Shown: positions 14,007 to 21,823 of the stretch, one piece after another
How positions within the stretch are numbered: position 1 is the first letter of the stretch
How the letters are laid out: each line of letters begins with the position of its first letter
Assembly: GCA_934533075.1 (NCBI GenBank)
Contig: CAKTBJ010000040.1
Coordinates: forward strand, 1 to 22,751
DNA from: an uncultured Paracoccus sp.
GTDB taxonomy: Bacteria > Pseudomonadota > Alphaproteobacteria > Rhodobacterales > Rhodobacteraceae
DNA length: 22,751 nucleotides
Direction: 5' to 3'
Notes under the pieces: model-generated
What the model saw: only the letters and a program-made list of their open reading frames with translations
Database searches by the model: none
What the model was told of the DNA's origin: nothing
Made by a program: the position numbers and the translations under genes

Positions 14007-14893
14007 GCGCGGACCTGACCACCACCCGCGCCCGTGCCTGGGCGGTGACGCGGCGCGACGGGCTGGCTTTGGGGTTCACGGACCACGACGAGGGGCTGGA
14101 ATTCGAGGGTATCGTGTTCCGGCCCCAGTCGGGGATGGCGGCGGGAGTTCTGAACCAGGGCACCGGCCTGTCGGTGGACAATGGTGAGGCGGTGGGCTTG
14201 CTGTCGGACGATGCCATTTCCGAGGTCGATCTGCGTGCCGGGCGCTGGGATGGTGCGGAGATCCGGCTGTGGGATGTGGACTGGACTGCGCCGGAGGCCC
14301 GCAAGCTGCTGTTTCGCGGGGCCTTGGGCGAGGTGACGACCAGCGGCTCGCGCTTTCGGGCGGAGTTGCGGGGCCTGACCGAGCCGCTGAACCATCCGCG
14401 CGGGCGGGTCTATCATCCGCGCTGCGCGGCGGTGCTGGGGGACAGGGCTTGCGGGCTGGACCTGACCCGGCCGGGCTTCGTGGCCGAGGGCGTGATCCGG
14501 CGGGTGATCGCGGCGGGCGAGTGGATCGTCGAGGGTATCGAGCCTTACGATCCCGGCTGGTTCGCGCATGGCCGCGTGGTGCTGCAATCGGGCGAGGCCG
14601 TGGGGCTGGCGGCGGCGCTGCGCTCGGATGTGGTGCTGGCCGATGGGGCGCGGCGGGTGGTGCTGTGGCAACCGCCGGGTATTGCGCCGGTCGCGGGCGA
14701 TACCGTGCAACTGGTCGCCGGTTGCGACAAGGCCGGCACCACCTGCCGGCTGAAGTTCGACAATTACCTGAACTTTCGCGGCTTTCCGCATCTGCCGCCG
14801 GAGGACTGGCTGCTGGCGCCCAGCGTGACCCGCGCGGTCGAGCGCCCGCGCAGCCCGCCCGGCTGGGGTCCGGGTGGCGGAGGCGAGCCGTGA
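14003..14893 (+). CDS. GTA baseplate hub protein, DUF2163 (g13)
   Basis: Hub of the baseplate between distal tail protein and megatron. The protein is 296 aa, of the DUF2163 type: FTDHDEGLEFEGIVFRPQSG (25-44), GLSVDNGEAVGLLSDDAI (55-72) and the conserved tail RLKFDNYLNFRGFPHLPPED (249-268). It has exactly four cysteines, 141, 150, 241 and 248, in two pairs (PRCAAVLGDRACG and GCDKAGTTC). This fits the iron-sulfur cluster described in the RcGTA hub. The start is coupled to g12 and the stop to g14 by overlap. Confidence 0.94.
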   Translation: MSADLTTTRARAWAVTRRDGLALGFTDHDEGLEFEGIVFRPQSGMAAGVLNQGTGLSVDNGEAVGLLSDDAISEVDLRAGRWDGAEIRLWDVDWTAPEARKLLFRGALGEVTTSGSRFRAELRGLTEPLNHPRGRVYHPRCAAVLGDRACGLDLTRPGFVAEGVIRRVIAAGEWIVEGIEPYDPGWFAHGRVVLQSGEAVGLAAALRSDVVLADGARRVVLWQPPGIAPVAGDTVQLVAGCDKAGTTCRLKFDNYLNFRGFPHLPPEDWLLAPSVTRAVERPRSPPGWGPGGGGEP

Positions 14894-15315
14894 GCCGGGT
14901 GGTCCGGCTGGCGCGGGACTGGATCGGCACGCCTTACGTCCATCAGGCTTCGGCGCGAGGGGCGGGGGCGGATTGCCTCGGCCTGGTCCGGGGCATCTGG
15001 CGCGAGCTTTACGGGCGCGAGCCGGAGGCCCTGCCGGCCTATACGCCCGATTGGGGCGAGGTCGGCGGGGCCGAGCATCTGGCGGCGGGCGCGGCACGGC
15101 ATCTGGTTCCGGCCGCGGGTCCGCCACGGCCCGGCGAGGTGCTGCTGTTTCGCATGCGCGAGGGGGCGGTGGCGAAGCATCTGGGAATTCTGACGGCGGC
15201 CCATCCGGCCGCCGCGTTCATTCATGCCTATGACCGGCATGGCACCGTGGAAAGCCCGCTCTCTGGTCCCTGGGCCGCGCGGATCGCGGGGCGGTTCCGG
15301 TTTCCGGGGCACTGA
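14890..15315 (+). CDS. GTA cell wall peptidase, NlpC/P60 family (g14)
   Basis: Peptidoglycan-cutting enzyme at the tail tip that helps the particle pass the cell wall. The protein is 141 aa. The fold is recognised from DWIGTPYVHQAS (10-21), catalytic Cys29 in GADCLGLVRG, and candidate His97 (KHLGI) and His112 (IHAYD). Start is GTG 14890, overlapping the g13 stop. The 45-base gap after it contains a GCCTC-GGTC-GAGGC hairpin (15327-15340) before the g15 binding site. Confidence 0.93.
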   Translation: MSRVVRLARDWIGTPYVHQASARGAGADCLGLVRGIWRELYGREPEALPAYTPDWGEVGGAEHLAAGAARHLVPAAGPPRPGEVLLFRMREGAVAKHLGILTAAHPAAAFIHAYDRHGTVESPLSGPWAARIAGRFRFPGH

Positions 15316-15360
15316 CTAGGCGCGGGGCCTCGGTCGAGGCGGATTCAGCAGGAGGGGGCG

Positions 15361-18300
15361 ATGGCCACCATTCTACTCTCGGCCGCAGGGGCGGCGATCG
15401 GGCAGGGCATCGGCGGCACCGTGCTGGGCCTGTCGGGCGCGGTGATCGGCCGCGCGGTCGGTGCCACCGTCGGCCGGGTCATCGACCAGCGGCTGCTGGG
15501 CGGCGGCGCGCGGGCGGTCGAGACCGGGCGCATCGACCGGCTGCGGTTGCAGACCGCGGGCGAGGGGGCGCCGGTCGCGCGGCTATGGGGCCAGATGCGG
15601 GTGACGGGGCATGTGATCTGGGCCGCGCCGCTGGAGGAGGAGCGCAACACCAGCCGCGCCGGCGGCGGCAAGGGCGCGGCGCCCAAGGCCAGCGTGACCG
15701 AGATCAGCTATCGGCTGAGCGCGGCGATCGCGCTGTGCGAGGGGCCGATCCTTGGCGTCACCCGCGTCTGGGCGGATGGCGAGGAGATCGCGCCCGACGA
15801 TCTGGGGATGACGGTTTATCCGGGTGCCGAGGATCAGCTTCCCGACCCGGTGATCGCGGCCCATGAGGGCGAGGAGGCCCCCGCCTATCGCGGCATCGCC
15901 TATGTGGTGCTGGACCGGCTGGACCTGTCGCGCTGGGGCAACCGGATGCCGCAGCTGAGCTTCGAGGTCACGCGGGCGGCGCGCGAAGGTGCGGGCATGG
16001 CGCATGTGGTACGGGCGGTCGCCGTGATCCCCGGCACCGGCGAATATACGCTGGCCACGAAGCCCGTGGGCCTGCCCGGCGACCTGGGCGAGACGCGGAT
16101 GGTCAACACCAACACCCCGCTGGCGGCGACGGATTTCCTGGCCTCTCTGAAGCAGCTGGCGGTGGAGCTGCCGGCGGTCGGCTCGGTGTCGCTGGTGGTG
16201 TCGTGGTTCGGGGACGACCTGCGCGCCGGGCATTGCACGGTGCGGCCCAAGGTCGAGGACAGGGCGGTCGAGGGCGACGGCATGGTCTGGCGCGCCGGCG
16301 GCATCGGCCGGGCCGAGGCGATCGAGGTGGCGCGGCGGGACGGGCGGCCGGTCTATGGCGGCACGCCGGCCGACGAATCCGTGGTGCAGGCGATCCGGGC
16401 CACGGTGGCGCGGGGCCTGAAGCCGGTCTTCTATCCCTTCGTGCTGATGGAGCAGCAGCCCGGCAATACCCTGCCCAGCCCGTGGGGCGGCGAGGGGCAG
16501 CCGGTGATGCCCTGGCGGGGGCGGATCACCACCGCGCTGGCGCCGGGCATGGCGGGGTCGAGCGACGGCACGGCTGCGGCCGGGGCGGAGGTCGCGGCGT
16601 TCTTCGGCGCGGCGCAGCCGGGAGACTTTTCCGTCAGCGGCGGGCAGGTCAGCTATTCGGGACCGGAGGAATGGGGCTATCGCCGCTTCATCCTGCACTA
16701 TGCGCATCTGTGTGCCGCCGCCGGCGGGGTGGATGCGTTCCTGATCGGCTCGGAACTGGTCGGGCTGACGCGGATTCGCGGCGCCGGCGGCTCCTATCCC
16801 GCCGTGGCGGCGCTGAAGGTGCTGGCGGCGGATGTGCGGGCGATCCTCGGGCCGGATGTGCGGATCAGCTATGCCGCAGACTGGTCGGAATATTTCGGCC
16901 ATCATCCCGGCGGCGGAGAGTTGCGTTACCATCTGGACCCGCTCTGGGCGGATGAGAGCGTCGATTTCGTGGGCATCGACAATTACATGCCCCTGTCCGA
17001 CTGGCGCGAGGGCGAGGACCATCTGGACGCGCGGGCTTGGCACGGTATCCACGATCCGGCCTATCTGATGGCCAATATCGAGGGCGGCGAGGGCTATGAC
17101 TGGTATTATGCCAGCGAGGAACATCGCGCCGCCCAGATCCGCAGCCCGATCGAGGATGGCGAACACGGCGAGCCTTGGGTCTGGCGCTACAAGGACCTGC
17201 GCAACTGGTGGGCGCGCCCGCATCACGAGCGGGTGGGCGGCGTGCGGTCGGAAACTCCGACCGCATGGGAGCCGCGCAGCAAGCCGATCTGGTTCACCGA
17301 GATCGGTTGCGCCGCACTGGACCGGGGCACCAACCAGCCCAACAAGTTCCTGGATGCGATGAGCGCGGAATCGGCCTTGCCCCATTATTCGGAGGGGCTG
17401 CGCGACGATGCGATGCAGGCGGCGGCTCTGGCAGCCCTGGCACGGTATTGGGACGATCCGGCGCGCAATCCGCGGGGCGACTACGGCGGGGCGATGCTGG
17501 ACATGGGCCGCGCCCATGTCTGGGCCTGGGATGCGCGGCCCTGGCCGGCGTTTCCGGCGCGCACCGATCTGTGGTCGGATGGTCCGGCCTGGGCGCGGGG
17601 GCATTGGCTGAACGGGCGGGCGGGTGCGGTGCCCCTGGCCGATCTGGTCGCCGATCTGTGTCGCGAGTCGGGGGTGGCCGATTTCGATGCCTCGGGGCTG
17701 GTCGGGCAGGTGCGGGGCTTTGTGCTGACCGGGGCCGAGACCGCGCGGGCGGCCTTGCAGCAGTTGATGCTGGCCTATGGCTTCGATGCCTTCGAGGATG
17801 GCGGCGTGCTGCGGTTCCGGATGCGGTCGGGGCGAGTGGATCGGGTGATCTCGTCCGACATGCTGGCCTTGGCCGAGGGGTTGGGCGCGCCGGAATTCAG
17901 TCGCGCCGCCGAGGCGGAACTGAGCGGGCGGCTGCGGCTGAACCATATCGACGCCGGCGGCAGCCATGACAGCGCCACCACCGAGGCGCGGCTGCCGGGG
18001 GATAGCGACGGCCCGGCCTCGACCAGCGAGATGTCGCTGGCGCTGACCCGCGGTGAGGGACGGGCGACCGTTGCCCGCTGGCTGGCGGAGGCACGGGTGG
18101 CGCGCGACGGGTTGCGGCTGGCGCTGCCGCCTTCGCGGGGCGACCTGGCGCCGGGGGACGTGATCGCGCTGGCGGACGCCTCGCGCTGGCGGGTGGACCG
18201 GATCGAGCGCGCCGAGGCGATCACCGTCGAGGCGGCGCGGATCGAGCCGGGGCTGTATCGTGCCGGCGAGGCGGGCGACGATCTGCCGGCGGCGCGGGCT

Positions 18301-19236
18301 TACCTGCCGCCGATGCCGGTGGGATTCGCGTTCCTCGACCTGCCGCTGCTGCGCGGGGACGAGGTGCCGCATGCGCCGCATCTGGCGGTGACGGCGCGGC
18401 CCTGGCCCGGTTCGGTCGCGGTGTGGATGTCGGAGGCGGGGGAAGGCGGTTATGCCGCACTGGCCACCGTGAGCGCCCCGGCGCTGATGGGGGTGACGCT
18501 TTCGCCGCTGGCGGCAGCGGCCTCGGGCGTGTTCGATCGCGGGCCGGCCCTGCGTATCCGCATGAGAGGCGGGCAGCTTGGGCCGGTGGCACAGGCCGCC
18601 TTGTTCGCGGGCGCCAATGCCATCGCCATCGGGGACGGCACGCCGGATCGCTGGGAGGTCATGCAGTTCGCCCATGCCGAGCCGGCGGGGGATGGCGAGT
18701 GGCTGATTTCGGGCCGGTTGCGCGGGCAGGCGGGGACGGATGCGGTGATGCCGCTGGTCTGGCCGGAGGGCAGTCTGGTCGTGTTGCTCGACGGTGCGGT
18801 GCGGCAGTTGCCGCTGGCGCCCTCGACGCGGGGCGTGGCGCATCACTATCGCCTCGGGCCGGCGCTGCGGGCGGTGGACGATGCCAGCTATCGCCATCAG
18901 GAGGCCGCTTTCCCCGGCGTGGGGCTGCGGCCCTTGTCGCCCTGTCATCTGCGGGTGCGGGGGCGGGCGGTCAGCTGGATCCGGCGCACGCGCATCGGCG
19001 GCGACGGTTGGGACGGGGCGGATGTGCCTTTGGGCGAGGACAGCGAGTCCTACCTGCTGCGGCTGCTGCGCGACGGCACCCTGCTTTATCGCGAGGTGCT
19101 GGCGGTGCCGCAATGGCAGGCGCCGGCGGGGCTTTGGGACGGGGTCGCCGAGGGCGGCGATTTCGTCGTGGATGTGGCACAGCTTTCGGCCGTCTACGGG
19201 CCGGGGCCTTCAGCAAGGAAGATCGTGAATGTCTGA
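15361..19236 (+). CDS. GTA 'megatron' tail tip and host-specificity protein with glycoside-hydrolase-like barrel (g15)
   Basis: Largest GTA protein, 1291 aa, forming the central fibre region of the baseplate. It opens with a glycine-rich hydrophobic segment (about 3-40), as in phage tail tip proteins. A GTA TIM-barrel domain (about 440-735) has LIGSELVG with Glu465 after a strand and WFTEIG with Glu647. These positions resemble the acid/base and nucleophile of clan GH-A hydrolases. A tail-type domain follows (about 780-950), then beta-rich modules to the C-terminus, ending with YREVLAVPQWQAP. ATG 15361 has AGGAGGGG just upstream. The frame is uninterrupted and the length is normal for the family. 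It overlaps the next gene by eight bases. Confidence 0.95.
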   Translation: MATILLSAAGAAIGQGIGGTVLGLSGAVIGRAVGATVGRVIDQRLLGGGARAVETGRIDRLRLQTAGEGAPVARLWGQMRVTGHVIWAAPLEEERNTSRAGGGKGAAPKASVTEISYRLSAAIALCEGPILGVTRVWADGEEIAPDDLGMTVYPGAEDQLPDPVIAAHEGEEAPAYRGIAYVVLDRLDLSRWGNRMPQLSFEVTRAAREGAGMAHVVRAVAVIPGTGEYTLATKPVGLPGDLGETRMVNTNTPLAATDFLASLKQLAVELPAVGSVSLVVSWFGDDLRAGHCTVRPKVEDRAVEGDGMVWRAGGIGRAEAIEVARRDGRPVYGGTPADESVVQAIRATVARGLKPVFYPFVLMEQQPGNTLPSPWGGEGQPVMPWRGRITTALAPGMAGSSDGTAAAGAEVAAFFGAAQPGDFSVSGGQVSYSGPEEWGYRRFILHYAHLCAAAGGVDAFLIGSELVGLTRIRGAGGSYPAVAALKVLAADVRAILGPDVRISYAADWSEYFGHHPGGGELRYHLDPLWADESVDFVGIDNYMPLSDWREGEDHLDARAWHGIHDPAYLMANIEGGEGYDWYYASEEHRAAQIRSPIEDGEHGEPWVWRYKDLRNWWARPHHERVGGVRSETPTAWEPRSKPIWFTEIGCAALDRGTNQPNKFLDAMSAESALPHYSEGLRDDAMQAAALAALARYWDDPARNPRGDYGGAMLDMGRAHVWAWDARPWPAFPARTDLWSDGPAWARGHWLNGRAGAVPLADLVADLCRESGVADFDASGLVGQVRGFVLTGAETARAALQQLMLAYGFDAFEDGGVLRFRMRSGRVDRVISSDMLALAEGLGAPEFSRAAEAELSGRLRLNHIDAGGSHDSATTEARLPGDSDGPASTSEMSLALTRGEGRATVARWLAEARVARDGLRLALPPSRGDLAPGDVIALADASRWRVDRIERAEAITVEAARIEPGLYRAGEAGDDLPAARAYLPPMPVGFAFLDLPLLRGDEVPHAPHLAVTARPWPGSVAVWMSEAGEGGYAALATVSAPALMGVTLSPLAAAASGVFDRGPALRIRMRGGQLGPVAQAALFAGANAIAIGDGTPDRWEVMQFAHAEPAGDGEWLISGRLRGQAGTDAVMPLVWPEGSLVVLLDGAVRQLPLAPSTRGVAHHYRLGPALRAVDDASYRHQEAAFPGVGLRPLSPCHLRVRGRAVSWIRRTRIGGDGWDGADVPLGEDSESYLLRLLRDGTLLYREVLAVPQWQAPAGLWDGVAEGGDFVVDVAQLSAVYGPGPSARKIVNV

Positions 19237-19942
19237 ACAGGAAACGCCGCGGCTGGGCCTGCCGCTGATCCAGCCGGCGCAGGCGCAGAAGCATGTGACG
19301 GTGAACGAGGCGCTGATCCGTCTGGATGCGCTGGCCAACCTGGTGCTGGAGGGGATCGGCGCGGTGACGCCGCCGGTCTCGGCGCCCGAAGGGGCGTGCT
19401 GGGCGGTGGGGCCTTCGGCCTCGGGTGACTGGGCGGGGCAGGCCGGGACCATCGCCATCCGCGCCAATGGCGGCTGGGTGCATGTGGTCCCGCCGCTGGG
19501 CCTGCGCGGGCTGACGCGGGCCGGTGCGCCGGTGATCTTCGATGGCGAGGACTGGCAGGTCGGTGCGCTGAGCCTGACGCCCTCGGGCGCGGGGATCGGC
19601 GCGCAGTCGGTCGAGGTCACGGTGACGCCGGGCGCCGGTGCGCGGGCGGCGAGCGGAATCCATGTCCCGGCCGGTGTTCTGATCCTTGGCGCCACGGCGC
19701 GGGTGACGGCGGCCCTGAGCGGCGACCTGGCAAGCTGGTCGCTGGGCACGGACGGGGCGGATGACCGCTTCGGTTCGGGACTCGGGATCGGTGCAGGGTC
19801 CTGGTGCCGGGGCATCCTGTCGCAGCCGATGGTCTACTGGTCGCCCGAATCGCTGGATCTGACAGCGCAGGGCGGCAGTTTCGGCGGTGACGGCGCCGTT
19901 ACCATCGCGCTGCATTGGCTGGAGCTGGGCCTGCCGCGCTGA
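19229..19942 (+). CDS. DUF2793 protein, probable GTA tail fibre component
   Basis: A 237-aa protein with the DUF2793 signature PRLGLPLIQPAQAQKHVTVNEALIRLDALANL near the N-terminus, followed by beta-rich repeats and a C-terminal carbohydrate-binding-like region (SWSLGTDGADDRFGSGLGIG...YWSPESLDL). It overlaps the end of g15 and has AAGGAAG upstream of its ATG, so it is cotranscribed with the cluster. In R. capsulatus a DUF2793 gene (rcc00171) outside the main cluster is a putative tail fibre gene; here the equivalent seems attached to the cluster. The receptor-binding role is inference. Confidence 0.85.
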   Translation: MSEQETPRLGLPLIQPAQAQKHVTVNEALIRLDALANLVLEGIGAVTPPVSAPEGACWAVGPSASGDWAGQAGTIAIRANGGWVHVVPPLGLRGLTRAGAPVIFDGEDWQVGALSLTPSGAGIGAQSVEVTVTPGAGARAASGIHVPAGVLILGATARVTAALSGDLASWSLGTDGADDRFGSGLGIGAGSWCRGILSQPMVYWSPESLDLTAQGGSFGGDGAVTIALHWLELGLPR

Positions 19943-19956
19943 GCCGTGGCCTCTGG

Positions 19957-19995
19957 AACATCCGGCCTGCTTGGGCTATCTCCGGGCCGGATATT
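19957..19995 (+). promoter_or_regulatory. Hairpin between the GTA cluster and cysE
   Basis: AACATCCGGCC (19957-19967) pairs with GGCCGGATATT (19985-19995) in an 11-base stem with one G-U pair and a 17-base loop. No T-run follows. It ends just before the GGAGGG of cysE, so it may mark the 3' end of the GTA transcript by processing or affect cysE translation. No clear separate cysE promoter is visible. Confidence 0.4.
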
Positions 19996-20007
19996 CTGGA
20001 GGGCGAT

Positions 20008-20823
20008 TTGGCGCAGGCATCCGAGCTGACCCGTTTGTGGCAGAGACTGCGCCGGCAGGCCGAGGCCGCCGCGAAGCGCGAGCCGCTGCTGGCGCCGCTG
20101 ATGGCCCGCGCCGTGCTGGAGCGCGGCGACCTGGCCGAGTCGCTCAGCCACATCCTCGCCCGCGACCTGTGCACCGGGGCGGTGCCTGCGGAGGCCCTGG
20201 TGCCGCGGTTTCTGGGGCTGCATCGGGCGGATGCGGCGCTGGCACTGGCGGCGATGGCGGACCTTCACGCGGTGATGGACCGCGATCCGGCCACTACCGA
20301 ACCCCTGCAACCCCTGATCTACTACAAGGGATTCAAGGCCTTGCAGGCCTATCGGCTGGGGCATGCGCTATGGCAGGGCGAGGCGCATGACCTGGCGCTG
20401 TGGCTGCAATCGCGCAATTCGTCTGTGTTTACGGTCGACATCCACCCGGCGGCGCGCATCGGCACCGGGGTGCTGATCGACCATGCGCATGGCATCGTGA
20501 TCGGGGAAACCTCGGTGGTGGGCGACCATGTGTCGATGCTGCACTCGGTGACGCTGGGCGGCACCGGCAAAAGCGGCGGCGACCGCCATCCCAAGATCGG
20601 CGACGGCGTGCTGATCGGGGCCGGCGCCAAGGTGCTGGGCAACATCACCGTGGGCCGCAACAGCCGCATCGCCGCCGGCTCGGTCGTGCTGGAGTCGGTG
20701 CCGACCTGCAAGACCGTGGCCGGAATCCCGGCCCGCATCGTCGGCGACGGCGGTTGCGAAACCCCGGCCGACCGGATGGAGCATGGCTTCTCGGTTCTTC
20801 CCGGCGAAGGCGGCGGCGCCTGA
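20008..20823 (+). CDS. cysE: Serine O-acetyltransferase
   Basis: Transfers acetyl from acetyl-CoA to L-serine, giving O-acetylserine for cysteine synthesis. The protein is 271 aa from TTG 20008. I chose this start because GGAGGG sits four or five bases upstream and the length matches the usual 270 or so residues; a longer frame back to 19915 would overlap the DUF2793 gene and lacks a binding site. The N-terminal helical domain (about 5-140) is followed by the left-handed beta helix with [20 protein letters not shown] (143-162). Catalytic Asp144 and His159 fall in this segment. [10 protein letters not shown] (179-188) and [10 protein letters not shown] (223-232) complete the hexapeptide repeats. 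cysE is also the reported neighbour of the GTA cluster in R. capsulatus. Confidence 0.95.
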   Translation: MAQASELTRLWQRLRRQAEAAAKREPLLAPLMARAVLERGDLAESLSHILARDLCTGAVPAEALVPRFLGLHRADAALALAAMADLHAVMDRDPATTEPLQPLIYYKGFKALQAYRLGHALWQGEAHDLALWLQSRNSSVFTVDIHPAARIGTGVLIDHAHGIVIGETSVVGDHVSMLHSVTLGGTGKSGGDRHPKIGDGVLIGAGAKVLGNITVGRNSRIAAGSVVLESVPTCKTVAGIPARIVGDGGCETPADRMEHGFSVLPGEGGGA

Positions 20824-20835
20824 ACGGCGCCTCTT
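20815..20835 (+). terminator. Terminator-like hairpin at the cysE stop codon
   Basis: GGCGCC (20815-20820) and GGCGCC (20826-20831) form a stem with the cysE stop codon in the loop, followed by TCTT. The stem is short and the T-run weak. It lies directly before the rpsB promoter, where insulation would be useful. Confidence 0.35.
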
Positions 20836-20862
20836 GCATGCCGGCCCGATCCGCGCTATGGG
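20834..20862 (+). promoter_or_regulatory. Putative sigma70-type promoter of rpsB-tsf
   Basis: TTGCAT (20834-20839) and TATGGG (20857-20862) are separated by exactly 17 bases. GC-rich sequence follows the -10, as often seen at promoters of translation genes in this group. The expected start near 20868 gives a leader of about 110 bases. Confidence 0.5.
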
Positions 20863-20876
20863 CGCGCCACTTCACA

Positions 20877-20951
20877 GGCAGAGGTTGGGCCTTGCGGGGA
20901 GACATCCCGTTTCGGTCCTCCGGTTGGGGCGATGCCCTGAGACCCTCTGCC
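20877..20951 (+). promoter_or_regulatory. Structured rpsB leader, candidate S2 autoregulatory RNA
   Basis: GGCAGAGG (20877-20884) pairs exactly with CCTCTGCC (20944-20951). This closes a domain with at least two inner hairpins: CGGG...CCCG around GAGACAT, and GGGC-GAT-GCCC just before the closing arm. The domain ends 27 bases before the rpsB ATG, close to the binding region. In E. coli S2 represses its own rpsB-tsf mRNA; a similar loop here is plausible but unproven. Confidence 0.45.
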
Positions 20952-20978
20952 CAGGCGCAAACCGGAAAGGATCAGGAC

Positions 20979-21749
20979 ATGGCGCTTCCCGAATTCACCA
21001 TGCGTCAGCTTTTGGAAGCTGGCGTCCATTACGGCCACCAGACCCAGCGCTGGAACCCGCGGATGGCGGAATACATCTACGGCGACCGCAACGGCATCCA
21101 CATCATCGACCTGACGCAGACCGTCCCGATGCTGGACGCCGCGCTGCAAGTCGTGCGCGATACCGTGGCCAAGGGCGGCCGCGTGCTGTTCGTCGGCACC
21201 AAGCGCCAGGCCCAGAAAGCCGTGGCCGAGGCCGCCGAGAAATCCGCGCAGTTCTACATGAACCACCGCTGGCTGGGCGGCACCCTGACCAACTGGAAAA
21301 CCGTTTCCCAGTCGATCAGCCGCCTGAAGGCCATCGACGAGGCGATGGAAGCCGGCGCCGAGGGCCTGACCAAGAAGGAACGCCTGGGCATGGAGCGCGA
21401 GCAGGCCAAGCTGCAAGCCTCGCTGGGCGGCATTCGCGAGATGGGTGGCCTGCCGGACCTGATGTTCGTCATCGACGTGAACAAGGAAGACCTGGCCATC
21501 CTCGAAGCGAAGAAACTGGGCATCCCGGTCGTCGCGGTCGTCGATACCAATTCGTCCCCTGCCGGCGTCGACTACGTCATTCCCGGCAACGACGACGCGG
21601 CGCGTGCCATCGCCCTCTATTGCGATCTGGTCGCCCGTGCGGCGCTGGACGGCATGTCGGCCCAGATGGGCGCCGCCGGCGTCGATCTCGGTGCGCTGGC
21701 CGACCTTCAGGTCGCCGGTGATGTCGAGGACGAGACGGCCGACGCCTGA
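20979..21749 (+). CDS. rpsB: 30S ribosomal protein S2
   Basis: Component of the small ribosomal subunit on the solvent side near S1. The protein is 256 aa. Hallmarks are [19 protein letters not shown] (11-29), [21 protein letters not shown] (72-80), [14 protein letters not shown] (94-107), and the [15 protein letters not shown]...[14 protein letters not shown] region. It ends with a short acidic tail. ATG 20979 follows GGAAAGG and begins [15 protein letters not shown], as usual in the group. The frame upstream of this ATG is open but lies in cysE and the leader and is not coding. It is followed by tsf after 74 bases. Confidence 0.98.
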   Translation: MALPEFTMRQLLEAGVHYGHQTQRWNPRMAEYIYGDRNGIHIIDLTQTVPMLDAALQVVRDTVAKGGRVLFVGTKRQAQKAVAEAAEKSAQFYMNHRWLGGTLTNWKTVSQSISRLKAIDEAMEAGAEGLTKKERLGMEREQAKLQASLGGIREMGGLPDLMFVIDVNKEDLAILEAKKLGIPVVAVVDTNSSPAGVDYVIPGNDDAARAIALYCDLVARAALDGMSAQMGAAGVDLGALADLQVAGDVEDETADA

Positions 21750-21771
21750 GCCTTTCCCGCTATGAAACCGG

Positions 21772-21800
21772 CACCGGCGCGGCCCTCCAGCCGCCCGGTG
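21772..21800 (+). promoter_or_regulatory. Strong hairpin between rpsB and tsf
   Basis: CACCGG (21772-21777) and GCGGC (21779-21783) pair with GCCGC (21790-21794) and CCGGTG (21795-21800): eleven pairs with one bulged C and loop CCTCCA. No T-run follows. The loop word CTCC is complementary to GGAG of the tsf binding site (AAGGAG, 21811-21816), so a loop to binding-site contact could tune tsf translation relative to rpsB. Confidence 0.45.
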
Positions 21801-21823
21801 ACGCGATGACAAGGAGACTACCG

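Larger units (their letters stand above)
5103..19942 (+). mobile_element. Gene transfer agent (GTA) structural cluster, complete, RcGTA-type
   Basis: Seventeen genes in the same order as RcGTA g1-g15 (including g3.5 and g10.1), plus a DUF2793 gene, all on the plus strand and all with open frames. GTAs are phage-like particles encoded in the host chromosome that package random host DNA and deliver it to relatives. Supporting a GTA over a prophage are the complete match in order, the absence of integrase, replication, repressor and lysis genes, the host-like base composition, and the position next to cysE. Head spike, lysis and maturation genes are encoded elsewhere in R. capsulatus and are not in this window. 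Confidence 0.93.

Noticed and set aside
15583..19113. A 1176-codon minus-strand open frame opposite g15
   Set aside because: It is low-complexity in Arg, Pro, Gln and His and is the shadow of the well-supported megatron gene.
5103..19942. Ordinary prophage
   Set aside because: No integrase, repressor, replication or lysis genes and no attachment-site repeats; gene order equals RcGTA and the flanks are housekeeping genes. The palindromic repeat copies at 248 and 6884 do not bracket the cluster, so they are not att sites.
20400..20978. Upstream extension of the rpsB frame
   Set aside because: It overlaps cysE and the leader; the conserved S2 start is ATG 20979 with a good binding site.
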